Part shown: positions 1 to 7,152 of the stretch, one piece after another
Layout: each line of letters starts with the position of its first letter
Position numbering within the stretch: the stretch's first letter is position 1
Assembly (NCBI GenBank): GCA_045580325.1
Contig: JAZNNR010000011.1
Location: 1 to 35,953, forward strand
Source of the DNA: SIG672 sp045580325
GTDB lineage: Bacteria > Bacillota > Clostridia > Oscillospirales > CAG-272
DNA: 35,953 nucleotides
Reading direction: 5' to 3'
Position numbers and translations under genes: made by a program
Notes under the pieces: generated by a model
Database searches by the model: none
Told to the model about the DNA's origin: nothing
What the model saw: the letters and a program-made list of their open reading frames with translations, nothing else

Positions 1-186
1 AGCGCGACCCGCAAACCCGCATGATTGCTCACTTTTCATTTTTTGAAATGCGTTTGAAAATTTTTATTTTATATTTGCGGCTCGTTGAAAACCGCCGAGC
101 CATGCAAGGTTAATGCGTGGGAGTAGCAATCCCATTCAAATGTCATTTCGAGATGACAGAGCGGAAGTTGTATCCGTTTTTCGTTG
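1..186. other. Non-coding leader region with small hairpins
   Basis: I see no convincing coding region here. Two short inverted repeats are visible: GGCTCG (79-84) pairing with CGAGCC (96-101), and TGTCAT (141-146) pairing with ATGACA (153-158). The second resembles the TGTCATTTCGAG-type intergenic repeats common in clostridial genomes. The stretch is probably the 3' flank of a gene outside the window plus the upstream region of the gene starting at 241. Confidence 0.4.
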
Positions 187-215
187 TTGAAAAACCGGTT
201 GCAGTATAGTATAAT
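187..215 (+). promoter_or_regulatory. Sigma-A promoter for the YwlG-family gene
   Basis: TTGAAA (187-192) and TATAAT (210-215) are separated by exactly 17 bases. The predicted start of transcription lies about 20 bases before the ribosome binding site AAGGAG at 224-229. Confidence 0.8.
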
Positions 216-240
216 AATAGCCGAAGGAGATGTTTACATT

Positions 241-780
241 ATGTATGAAGATATAAGAAATGAGCTTAAACTCGCGGCGGAGGAGCTTTGCGAGAATGCG
301 AAGCTGAAGGCGGGCGACCTTGTTGCAATCGGGTGCTCGGCGAGGCAGGTTATGGGGGGGAAAATCGGAACAAGCTCTGTTGCGGAGCTTGGCGCGGCGA
401 TCTACGGTGCGCTCAGCGAGGTTTTTTCCGCAAAGGGAATCTATATCGCGGCGCAGTGCTGTGAGCATTTAAACCGTGCGCTTGTAATTGAAAAGGAATG
501 TGCCGAGAAATATTTTCTCGAGCGCGTGTCGGTAATACCTCAGCCCAAAGCAGGCGGCTCGTTTGCTACGGCTACATACAAAAAGATGAAAGAGCCCGTT
601 CTCGTCGAGCACATAAAGGCTCACGCGGGTATCGACGTAGGTGGAACTCTCATCGGTATGCATCTGCGCGATGTCGCGGTGCCTGTAAGGCTCTCTGTTA
701 CCAAAATCGGCGAAGCATCTATCATCTGCGCCTACACCCGCCCGAAATTCATAGGCGGCGAGCGCGCTGTATATAAGTGA
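241..780 (+). CDS. ywlG: TIGR01440/YwlG-family protein (UPF0340)
   Basis: This 179-residue protein belongs to the YwlG/UPF0340 family, which is widespread in Firmicutes and has no assigned function that I know of. Its length is typical of the family. Recognisable family blocks include GCSARQVMGGKIG and TSSVAELG near the N-terminus, CEHLNRALV in the middle, and GGTLIGMHLR towards the C-terminus. I chose the ATG at 241 because AAGGAG lies 11 bases upstream and a perfect promoter ends at 215; a start at 184 would put the promoter inside the gene. It is transcribed alone and followed by a long inverted repeat. No signal peptide or membrane segment is seen, so it is probably cytoplasmic. Confidence 0.88.
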   Translation: MYEDIRNELKLAAEELCENAKLKAGDLVAIGCSARQVMGGKIGTSSVAELGAAIYGALSEVFSAKGIYIAAQCCEHLNRALVIEKECAEKYFLERVSVIPQPKAGGSFATATYKKMKEPVLVEHIKAHAGIDVGGTLIGMHLRDVAVPVRLSVTKIGEASIICAYTRPKFIGGERAVYK

Positions 781-786
781 GTTTTC

Positions 787-817
787 TTGAACCCCCTTTT
801 TGTAAAAGGGGGTTCAA
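787..817. terminator. Inverted repeat / possible terminator after the YwlG-family gene
   Basis: A perfect 14-bp stem: TTGAACCCCCTTTT (787-800), loop TGT, AAAAGGGGGTTCAA (804-817), starting 7 bases after the stop codon. There is no clear T-run on either side, so termination is inferred from position and stem strength. Confidence 0.55.
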
Positions 818-882
818 ACTCCCCCCAAAAAACTTTGCTGAAAAGGCGAGAAGTTACTTCTTTAGAAAAGTTTTGAGGATTT

Positions 883-991
883 TTAAGGAACTTTTTCAAA
901 AGTTCCTTAAATGGGGTTTGGGGTAAAGCCCCAAGCAACGGCGTTTCTTTTAATTACTTTTCTTTGCGCCTGCGCTTTCAAAGAAAAGTAA
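883..991. repeat. Cluster of perfect inverted repeats
   Basis: Three hairpins follow each other. TTAAGGAACTTTT (883-895) pairs with AAAAGTTCCTTAA (898-910), 13 bp with a 2-base loop. TTGGGG (918-923) pairs with CCCCAA (929-934). TTACTTTTCTTTG (954-966) pairs with CAAAGAAAAGTAA (979-991), 13 bp. There is no ORF. It resembles a mobile or dispersed intergenic repeat of the kind common in gut clostridia, but copy number elsewhere cannot be judged from this window. Confidence 0.6.
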
Positions 992-1005
992 GTCCCTGAC
1001 TATCT

Positions 1006-1048
1006 AAAAAACTCGTACGTAAAGACATCGTCCCCACGTACGAGTTTT
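1006..1048 (-). terminator. Rho-independent terminator of the XRE regulator
   Basis: A 13-bp perfect stem, AAAACTCGTACGT (1008-1020) and ACGTACGAGTTTT (1036-1048). Read on the minus strand it ends in six T (1006-1011). It lies 11 bases after the end of the regulator gene. Confidence 0.8.
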
Positions 1049-1059
1049 CTTTATTCAAT

Positions 1060-2130
1060 TTATCTATACCTATCTAAAATCGCCTTGTATTCGTTATTCT
1101 TCAAAAGTTCTGCTCTCCTACCCTCTTTAGCGTTAGCGCGGTAATCAATATTAAACTTCAGCAAATCGTTTCTTGCGTCTTCAAAGTAACGATCGAAAGA
1201 AGAATTCAAAGCATCATTTTCCTTCCTTAATTCTTCAAGCTTTTTCATTGCATACAAGTTTTTGTCCATAAGCATAGTAACCTGACTGTTTGTTCCACCT
1301 CGGTAACAGAAATCATTTTCCATTCTTCCAAGGAAAGCTTTTGCAAGTACAAGAAAAAATACATCGTCGGTTTTTTCAAACGCATTCAGCATAAGTTCTC
1401 CATAGCATAGTGCGCGTTCAGCCTTTTCTGTCATTGAGAGCGAAGGATCAAAGAAAACAGTACGACCAAGCTTATCAGATGCAAAATCAGCAAGTTCATA
1501 CATATTCTTTCGAACGTGAAAATAATATTCGCTTGTATCCTTTGCAAATAGCTGTTCTGTTTTTTGCCCGCCGGTAGTGTACCAATCGGTGAATTTTGTT
1601 TTATAAATTTCAAGAGCTTCGTCTGTTTTTCCTTCTGCGTGAAGAATTTTAGCACGCATATTCCACGCACCCAGACGGAGATTCTCCTCTGTGCAGCCAT
1701 CAAGTATCTTTTCACAGATAGCAAGAAATTCGTCTTTGTGTTCGAGCAAAACAGCAGGATCATTATCGGCAAAATTACCGCCTATATCCCACATATAGTA
1801 GTGCATAATATAGTAATCATTCGGATAATCGTGATATGCTTTTACAATAATATCACGGCCTGTTTTGTCGTTTCTGTGCTTGATATACTCGGAAATAGCT
1901 TCTTTGATTTCAGCTTTGATCTTCTCCTCATTATAACCCATAAGCTGATCGAGCGTTACTCCGAAGAAATACGCAAGCGGTTGCAAGAGTGTAATATCGG
2001 GATAGGTTTCGCCGCGCTCCCATTTGCTGACGGCGGCACAGGTAACGTTCATCGCTGTCGAAAGCTCTTCCTGTGTGATATTTTTCGCTGTGCGCAAACG
2101 TTTGATGTTTGCACCAATTGTCATTTCCAT
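1060..2130 (-). CDS. XRE-family helix-turn-helix regulator with long C-terminal domain
   Basis: This 356-residue protein has a Cro/CI-type helix-turn-helix at about residues 5-60, with the motifs NIKRLRTAKNITQEELS, AVSKWERGETYPD and LLQPLAYFFGVTLDQLMGY. The remaining 290 residues look mostly helical and may form a TPR-like or ligand-sensing domain; I recognise no specific family. This layout is common among clostridial one-component regulators. The ATG at 2130 has GAGG 7-10 bases upstream; a second ATG two codons later is possible. The gene is a single unit with its own terminator. The upstream region has a promoter covered by an imperfect palindrome, which suggests autoregulation. The target is unknown. 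Confidence 0.82.
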   Translation of the reverse strand: MEMTIGANIKRLRTAKNITQEELSTAMNVTCAAVSKWERGETYPDITLLQPLAYFFGVTLDQLMGYNEEKIKAEIKEAISEYIKHRNDKTGRDIIVKAYHDYPNDYYIMHYYMWDIGGNFADNDPAVLLEHKDEFLAICEKILDGCTEENLRLGAWNMRAKILHAEGKTDEALEIYKTKFTDWYTTGGQKTEQLFAKDTSEYYFHVRKNMYELADFASDKLGRTVFFDPSLSMTEKAERALCYGELMLNAFEKTDDVFFLVLAKAFLGRMENDFCYRGGTNSQVTMLMDKNLYAMKKLEELRKENDALNSSFDRYFEDARNDLLKFNIDYRANAKEGRRAELLKNNEYKAILDRYR

Positions 2131-2180
2131 AATTATACCTCAACTAAAATAAAAGTAAGCCGACGTCTGCTTCTGATTAT

Positions 2181-2213
2181 ATTATAACACAAAAGATACT
2201 TTAGTAAAGGTAT
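2181..2213 (-). promoter_or_regulatory. Promoter of the XRE regulator with overlapping palindrome
   Basis: Read on the minus strand, TTTACT (2203-2208) and TATAAT (2181-2186) are 16 bases apart. The imperfect palindrome ATACTTTAGTAAAGGTAT (2196-2213) sits directly over the -35 box. This is the expected place for an operator bound by the regulator itself, though that is inference. Confidence 0.55.
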
Positions 2214-2271
2214 TGTTAAGAAACATAATATTAACCCAGAGTTAAAAAAATAAACATTCATTATATGCTAC

Positions 2272-2321
2272 AAAAAGAAAAAAGCAAGAATATGGGAAGA
2301 AATACCCTTCTATTCTTGCTT
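2272..2321 (-). terminator. Rho-independent terminator of rubrerythrin
   Basis: The stem AAGCAAGAATA (2282-2292) pairs with TATTCTTGCTT (2311-2321). On the minus strand it runs into a T-rich tail (complement of 2272-2284). It ends 17 bases after the rubrerythrin stop codon. Confidence 0.8.
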
Positions 2322-2337
2322 CCTATTTTATTTCCAA

Positions 2338-2877
2338 TCAATAATTCTCAGCTTTTACCTGGAAGTAAGCCTGAGGATGCGCGCATACAGGGCACATTTC
2401 GGGTGCTTTCTGACCGATCACGATATGACCGCAGTTAGAGCACTGCCAGATAACGTCGTTGTCCTTGGAGAATACGAGATCGCCTTCGATGTTCGCAAGA
2501 AGCTTTCTGTAACGCTCCTCGTGCTCCTTTTCGATCTTACCAACAGCACCGAAAAGATATGCGATGTGGTCAAATCCTTCTTCCTTTGCAACTCTTTCGA
2601 ATTCAGCGTACATATCTGTCCACTCGTAACGCTCGCCTGCGGCAGCGTCCTCAAGGTTTGCGGTCGTTGCGGGGATACCGCCGTCGTGAAGAAGCTTAAA
2701 CCATATTTTTGCGTGCTCCTTCTCGTTTTCTGCTGTTTCTTCAAAGATTTTTGCTATCTGAACATATCCGTCCTTTTTAGCCTTAGATGCGTAGTATGTG
2801 TACTTGTTTCTTGCCTGCGATTCGCCTGCAAAAGCAGCCATAAGATTGGCTTCGGTTCTTGATCCTTTGAGTTCCAT
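2338..2877 (-). CDS. rbr: Rubrerythrin
   Basis: This 179-residue non-haem diiron protein reduces hydrogen peroxide in anaerobes. The N-terminal ferritin-like four-helix part carries the diiron ligands in EANLMAAFAGE, EETAENEKEH and the second ExxH in GKIEKEHEER. The C-terminal rubredoxin-like part has the two iron-binding cysteine pairs, CSNCGH and CPVC. The length is normal for the classical domain order. I start it at the ATG at 2877, which has AAAGGAA well placed upstream; the reading frame can be extended 6 codons to a TTG at 2895, but that overlaps the ribosome binding site. It lies downstream of the YhaN-like gene with no visible terminator between, and also has its own promoter. Oxidative-stress control is likely. 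Confidence 0.95.
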   Translation of the reverse strand: MELKGSRTEANLMAAFAGESQARNKYTYYASKAKKDGYVQIAKIFEETAENEKEHAKIWFKLLHDGGIPATTANLEDAAAGERYEWTDMYAEFERVAKEEGFDHIAYLFGAVGKIEKEHEERYRKLLANIEGDLVFSKDNDVIWQCSNCGHIVIGQKAPEMCPVCAHPQAYFQVKAENY

Positions 2878-2910
2878 TTTTATATTTCCTTTCAAAAAAT
2901 TATTTATAGG

Positions 2911-2950
2911 TTTACATTATTATAATGCCATATTTCACCTTATTTGTCAA
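2911..2950 (-). promoter_or_regulatory. Rubrerythrin promoter with candidate PerR box
   Basis: On the minus strand there is TTGACA (complement of 2945-2950) and, 17 bases on, CATTAT running into TATAAT (about 2919-2927). The stretch 2911-2925 matches 12 of 15 bases of the PerR consensus TTATAATTATTATAA; one half-site, ATTATAA, is perfect and the other is weak. PerR control of rubrerythrins is established in clostridia. Its use here is inference. Confidence 0.5.
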
Positions 2951-2963
2951 TATCATTTTAAAA

Positions 2964-5261
2964 TTATCTGATCAAAATGTGAGAATACTCTCCGACCTTT
3001 TTCATAATTTCTCCGTCGCGCTTCTGGCTTGTAAATACAAATATCTGACTGCCCGAGGATGAGAAATCCTTAACAAGCGAAAGAGTATTTTCAAGACGGG
3101 TATCGTCGAGTCGGGCAAAGGACTCGTCAAAGAGTATCGGCGGCTTTGCTTTCAGATAAAGCAGCTCAACGAGCGCAAGTCGCAGACTGATATAGGCAAG
3201 GTCCTTTGTTCCCTCGCTGAGATAATCTATCTCACGGGTAGTAACGTTCCCTATTCCTTCGGTATCTACGCCATATTCAAGCGTGAGATTTTCGTTTACC
3301 CCTATGCGCGAATATTTGCCGAGCGTTTCTACACTCATCATCTCGCTTGCCCTTTTTGCAAGGCGGGGAGCAACGTCCCTGCGGAGTCTTTCGGTGGCGT
3401 TTGACAGCGACTGCAGCGCGAGCATATATCCGTCGTGGCAAATTTCAAGCTCATTCATCTTCGCCCTGAGCTCTGCTATCTCATCGGATATAGCGTTCGG
3501 GTCCTCGGTTTTAGCAGAAAGCCTCGTTATTTCGATGTCGAGTTCTTTTATATCCTCTTCTATCTGATGCTTTTCATAGCTTTTAGCGTCAAAACCGCGT
3601 TTTACAAGCTCGTACTCGCCCTCTCCCACGTCGCCAAAAGCGGTGCTTTCCTCAAGTGCCTTTTCAAGCGTTTTTCTGTCCACCGTCGGAAGCTTTGCGG
3701 CATAATCATCTCTGATATTCTCTGCACTTTGCTTTTGTGCCTGCGCGTTTTCGAGCTTTATCAGCTCACCTCTGATCTCACGCACACTCTCGCGCACGGC
3801 AGAAACACTTATATATTCCCTGCCGCACCTTGAAAGGAGCTCACAAATTTTGCTTACGTACTCCGCATGATTGCGCGCAAGCTCCTCGCGTTTTTCCCTT
3901 TTAGTCGAGTTGTCTTGCTCATATACACTCTTAAGGTAGCGCTTTTTCTCTATTTTATCGAAAGCTTCTCTTACATTTTCAAGTGCCGTCGGCGCGTATT
4001 TTTCCGAAAGAGCCTGATAGACTGCGCGCAGAGTGCGTACCTTCGAATAAAGGACTGCCGACACGGCAAACGCCCCTACCGAGAGTATCGCCAAAATCAG
4101 CGCTGGTAATACCGAAATCGCCACAAAAACAATAGCTATTACGAGAGTAGCAACACCGAGCGCAAGAAATACCTTCGCATTTTTCGAGGATTTTTTGATA
4201 TTTTCCGTTATATTTGCCACTTTTTCTTCAAGTGCGCTTACAGAGCCGTCGCTCTCGATTTTTTCAAGAAGAGCGTTTTCTCCGTCTGTTATTTCGGCTT
4301 CCTCGGGAAGAGTACCGTCAACTTCAAGCTGTGATATTTTCGCGTTAGCACGCTCTATATCAGATGCGAGTCCTTCGATCTCGCGCAGATACTCTTCACT
4401 CGGAAGAAAGTCGTTATGTAAGGCCTTCTCCAAAACAGAGTCGTACTCAGCTTCTTTCTCCTCTACCCTTTTCACGAGCGTGTCAAAATATTCAAAGCGT
4501 TCAAGCTTTTCGCGCAAATCGGCGCGTTCAAGCCTTTTTTGGAGCACTTCGAGCTCTTCACATTCTTTTTCGTAGCGTGCGGAAAGCTCTTTTTTCTCCT
4601 TTTCTTTTTCGGAAAGCACTTTGCTTACCGCTCTCGCGTCCTCGAGCCTCACGTCAAGAGAAGCAATTTTGTCCTCAAGCTCGGCGATTTTTCCGCCACG
4701 CCTTACCTTGTACTTAAGCAAAACTCGGGCGTCCTCGAGCTTTTTCTGCGCCGCAAGAGCGCTTACGCTTTCATCACCCGAGAAAAGCATATTTTCTATC
4801 GCGCTGCTCACAGGCTTTCCGTTGACTTTACCGCCGTCTGCTTGTCCGACATAGGCAGTCTGCGAAAAGACATCTTCCTCAACTCCGAAAAAGAGTCTGC
4901 CTGGATGCTCGCCCTTGAAGCATTCTGTCATCGTTTCAAGATCAACTATCTTGAGATTTTCCTGCGCTCTTGTGCCCGGTCTAATAATTCTTTCTATGCG
5001 GTACTTCTTTCCGTCATATTCAAGCACGAGAGAGCCCGATGCGATATCACTCTCCCAGCTGCGATACCTCTTCACCTCTGAAAGTCCGCCCTGCGTAGAT
5101 GCTTTTTTGCCAAGACCGTAGAAAATAAATTTTATAAATGCCCCGAGTGTAGTCTTACCCGACTCATTCGGGCCTTCTATTATATTTACGCCCCGTCCGA
5201 AAGTACAGGCGTAATTTTTGTACGAGCCAAAGGACTCGATAGCAACACTTTCTATGTACAT
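2964..5261 (-). CDS. YhaN-like SMC/Rad50-type ATPase
   Basis: This 765-residue ATPase probably works with the neighbouring phosphoesterase as an SbcCD/Rad50-Mre11-like DNA-processing complex. The Walker A motif GPNESGKTT lies at about residues 32-40. The ABC signature LSEGTKDLAYISLRLAL and the Walker B/D-loop PPILFDESFARLDDTRL lie near the C-terminus. Long charged coiled coils fill the middle. Instead of a CxxC zinc hook, the middle (about 360-405) contains two hydrophobic membrane-type segments, as in the B. subtilis YhaN group. It is shorter than YhaN (about 960 residues). The ATG at 5261 has GGAGAAA just upstream and starts 21 bases after the YhaO-like gene, so the two form an operon. Confidence 0.85.
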   Translation of the reverse strand: MYIESVAIESFGSYKNYACTFGRGVNIIEGPNESGKTTLGAFIKFIFYGLGKKASTQGGLSEVKRYRSWESDIASGSLVLEYDGKKYRIERIIRPGTRAQENLKIVDLETMTECFKGEHPGRLFFGVEEDVFSQTAYVGQADGGKVNGKPVSSAIENMLFSGDESVSALAAQKKLEDARVLLKYKVRRGGKIAELEDKIASLDVRLEDARAVSKVLSEKEKEKKELSARYEKECEELEVLQKRLERADLREKLERFEYFDTLVKRVEEKEAEYDSVLEKALHNDFLPSEEYLREIEGLASDIERANAKISQLEVDGTLPEEAEITDGENALLEKIESDGSVSALEEKVANITENIKKSSKNAKVFLALGVATLVIAIVFVAISVLPALILAILSVGAFAVSAVLYSKVRTLRAVYQALSEKYAPTALENVREAFDKIEKKRYLKSVYEQDNSTKREKREELARNHAEYVSKICELLSRCGREYISVSAVRESVREIRGELIKLENAQAQKQSAENIRDDYAAKLPTVDRKTLEKALEESTAFGDVGEGEYELVKRGFDAKSYEKHQIEEDIKELDIEITRLSAKTEDPNAISDEIAELRAKMNELEICHDGYMLALQSLSNATERLRRDVAPRLAKRASEMMSVETLGKYSRIGVNENLTLEYGVDTEGIGNVTTREIDYLSEGTKDLAYISLRLALVELLYLKAKPPILFDESFARLDDTRLENTLSLVKDFSSSGSQIFVFTSQKRDGEIMKKVGEYSHILIR

Positions 5262-5282
5262 AGCTTTCTCCGAATTTATAAT

Positions 5283-6437
5283 TTACTCAAAATCAATGAC
5301 TTCCCCGCCCGAAAGCGATGCAAGTCCGTATTTTAAAGCTTTCGACGCAACAGCGCGCTCGCGCTCGTCCTCGCTTCTGATATACGGCAAAAGCTCTCTG
5401 AAAAATGCGCCCTTGACGGTGAGATCGTTCATCAGTGCTTCGCAGTCGAAGAGGGGGAGAGTTTTGTCCTTGATCTCAATCAGAAAGACCTGTGAAAAAA
5501 TAGCGTTTATCGCCTCGAGGGGCAGTCTTACCGACGGAGAAATGTCGCCGAGAAGAGTAAGGCGGAGCAAGGTCCGCTCGTCATAGCTGCGCCTTTGTGC
5601 AAGGACTCTCACCTTTTCGAGAATATCCTCTGTGCTTACTGAGCCAGAAAGATCAATATCCTCACAGGCGTAAACACGCTTTGCAAGAGGTACAAACTCA
5701 CATTCGCACTGTGCTATGCCCTCTTTTTTATCAAGAGTTACAAAGAACGCGCCTCTCTCTCCACAGTCGTGGAAGCTCTGCCCTTCAAGTGAGCCCGAAT
5801 ATCCGTAGCAAGTGTTCTTTTCACGTATTATTTTTCCGTCGCTGTGAACGTGTCCGAGCGCACCGTAATCAAATCCCGCCTCAACTATCTCGCGAGCTGT
5901 CATCGGGCAGTAATTGGTCGTGCGTGAGAAAATATCTGCGTGTCCGCAAAGGATATTTATTTCGTTTCTGCACCCCTCGTCGATTCTGAAGCTCGAAATA
6001 GGACTGTGCTCCATATTCTGCGAGGTGAAGGCATATCCGTAAATATTCACCTTTTCCATGTCAAGCCCCACGTTTTCGAGCGTGATCTTTTCGAGTTCTT
6101 CGCTCTTAAACACAAACACGTTTTTGGGAAAGAGAGTCTTGTTCCAGACCGAGTCGGGCGTATAAAAATCGTGATTTCCGGGGGATATTATAAATTTACA
6201 CTCGGAAAAAGAGGCGAAAAGGGACACAGCAAGATCAAGCGTATCTTTTGTTACGTTTTTTCCGTCAAACAGGTCGCCGGGGATCAAAACGACATCTGCT
6301 CCAAAGCTTTTTGCGCGCTCTATCATACGTCCAAATGTTTCACGAAGCTCTTTTCTGCGTACCGACGCCTTATGAGCGTTTTCGCTTACGAAAGAGCTGT
6401 CAAGATGAAGATCTGCACAGTGAACGAATTTTATCAT
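5283..6437 (-). CDS. YhaO/SbcD-like metallophosphoesterase
   Basis: This 384-residue protein is a predicted Mn-dependent DNA exonuclease/endonuclease of the calcineurin-like fold (Mre11/SbcD/YhaO group). The metal-binding motifs are present in order: HCADLHLDS (DxH) at the N-terminus, GDLFDG, SPGNHDFY, CGHAD and GHVHSDG. The rest probably forms the capping domain that contacts the ATPase. The ATG at 6437 is preceded by GGAGAAA and a perfect-spacing promoter. It is the first gene of a two-gene operon with the YhaN-like ATPase. DNA repair or end processing is the likely role, by family. Confidence 0.88.
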   Translation of the reverse strand: MIKFVHCADLHLDSSFVSENAHKASVRRKELRETFGRMIERAKSFGADVVLIPGDLFDGKNVTKDTLDLAVSLFASFSECKFIISPGNHDFYTPDSVWNKTLFPKNVFVFKSEELEKITLENVGLDMEKVNIYGYAFTSQNMEHSPISSFRIDEGCRNEINILCGHADIFSRTTNYCPMTAREIVEAGFDYGALGHVHSDGKIIREKNTCYGYSGSLEGQSFHDCGERGAFFVTLDKKEGIAQCECEFVPLAKRVYACEDIDLSGSVSTEDILEKVRVLAQRRSYDERTLLRLTLLGDISPSVRLPLEAINAIFSQVFLIEIKDKTLPLFDCEALMNDLTVKGAFFRELLPYIRSEDERERAVASKALKYGLASLSGGEVIDFE

Positions 6438-6469
6438 AGTATTTCTCCGTATTTTATCCTTATAGAGAA

Positions 6470-6498
6470 ATTATATCACAAATTTTGATTAAATTCAA
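6470..6498 (-). promoter_or_regulatory. Promoter of the YhaO/YhaN-like operon
   Basis: On the minus strand TTGAAT (complement of 6493-6498) is followed after 17 bases by TATAAT (complement of 6470-6475). The leader to the ATG at 6437 is about 27 bases. Confidence 0.75.
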
Positions 6499-6499
6499 C

Positions 6500-6531
6500 A
6501 TAAAATAATAAACAGGAGGCAAATGCCTCCT
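6500..6531 (-). terminator. Terminator of the Asp-rich membrane protein gene
   Basis: The stem AGGAGGC (6514-6520) pairs with GCCTCCT (6525-6531). On the minus strand it is followed by GTTTATTATTTTA. It is 17 bases after the stop codon of the gene ending at 6549. Confidence 0.7.
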
Positions 6532-6548
6532 ATTTATTATCTTTTTTA

Positions 6549-7034
6549 TTATCTTTTATTCGACTTATTCATAGACGGTATCATAACGATTATCAGTACA
6601 ATAACAGCAGCAGCTATTATAACAGCCACTATAAGTCCTGTATAACTGAATTTTTTCTCGTCCTTATCGTCCTTGTTGTCTTTATCTTCCTTGTCGTCCT
6701 TGTCATCTCTGTCGGCAATATCAGCATCGTCGTCAGGCTTTCCGTCTTCCTTATCCATACCGCCGTCATTATCCTCGTCGGTGTCGGGAACTACTTTGTC
6801 GTCCCCTTCGGGATCTGTCGGGTCGCCTTCTCTGGTATAAGGTCTGGGATCTCCTCTGTCCTCATCAAAGAAGTTGTCATGATCTACGTGGTCATCGAAG
6901 GTATCTCTACGCTCGATCATACCGCCGTTATTATCATTTGCAAATACCGTGAGCATCGATACAGAAAGAGACGCCATAACGAGCATACATACTAAAAATG
7001 CCGTAAATCGCAGTCCGATTTTTCTATTTTTCAC
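6549..7034 (-). CDS. Exported Asp-rich protein with C-terminal membrane anchor
   Basis: A 161-residue protein of unknown function. The N-terminus is a signal peptide (KNRKIGLRF, then a hydrophobic stretch ending near TVFAND). The middle, about residues 35-125, is highly acidic and of low complexity, with many Asp and alternating K/D runs near its end. The C-terminus has one hydrophobic segment (GLIVAVIIAAAVIVLIIVMI) and a basic tail, so the acidic part should lie outside the cell. I start it at GTG 7034 because AAAGGAA lies upstream; extending the frame would run through the methyltransferase gene. No catalytic motif is seen. The acidic part could bind cations or act as a spacer. I see no good promoter, so it may depend on read-through from the upstream pair. 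Confidence 0.7.
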   Translation of the reverse strand: MKNRKIGLRFTAFLVCMLVMASLSVSMLTVFANDNNGGMIERRDTFDDHVDHDNFFDEDRGDPRPYTREGDPTDPEGDDKVVPDTDEDNDGGMDKEDGKPDDDADIADRDDKDDKEDKDNKDDKDEKKFSYTGLIVAVIIAAAVIVLIIVMIPSMNKSNKR

Positions 7035-7066
7035 TTTATGAATTCCTTTCTTTATGAATTCATAAA
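7034..7066. repeat. Direct repeat and palindrome over the ribosome binding site
   Basis: CTTTATGAATTC occurs twice, at 7034-7045 and 7050-7061, and TTTATGAATTCATAAA (7051-7066) is a perfect 16-bp palindrome. The AAAGGAA ribosome binding site of the Asp-rich protein gene lies between and within these copies, so RNA folding or a bound protein could affect its translation. Confidence 0.5.
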
Positions 7067-7110
7067 TAGTATTCGCAGATCGCTTCGTTTTATTTATGGA
7101 ATAATTTGAT

Positions 7111-7143
7111 AAAATAAAAAAGGTGATGTATAAAACATCACCT
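7111..7143 (-). terminator. Terminator of the membrane protein/methyltransferase operon
   Basis: The perfect stem AGGTGATGT (7121-7129) pairs with ACATCACCT (7135-7143). On the minus strand it is followed by TTTTTTATTTT. It lies 9 bases after the methyltransferase stop codon. Confidence 0.85.
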
Positions 7144-7152
7144 AAAAATGTT

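Noticed and set aside
1564..2187. Plus-strand open frame of 207 codons opposite the XRE regulator
   Set aside because: The minus strand has a clear helix-turn-helix protein with promoter and terminator; this frame has no support.
4539..5081. Plus-strand open frame of 180 codons opposite the YhaN-like gene
   Set aside because: Shadow of the conserved ATPase; no family motif or ribosome binding site.
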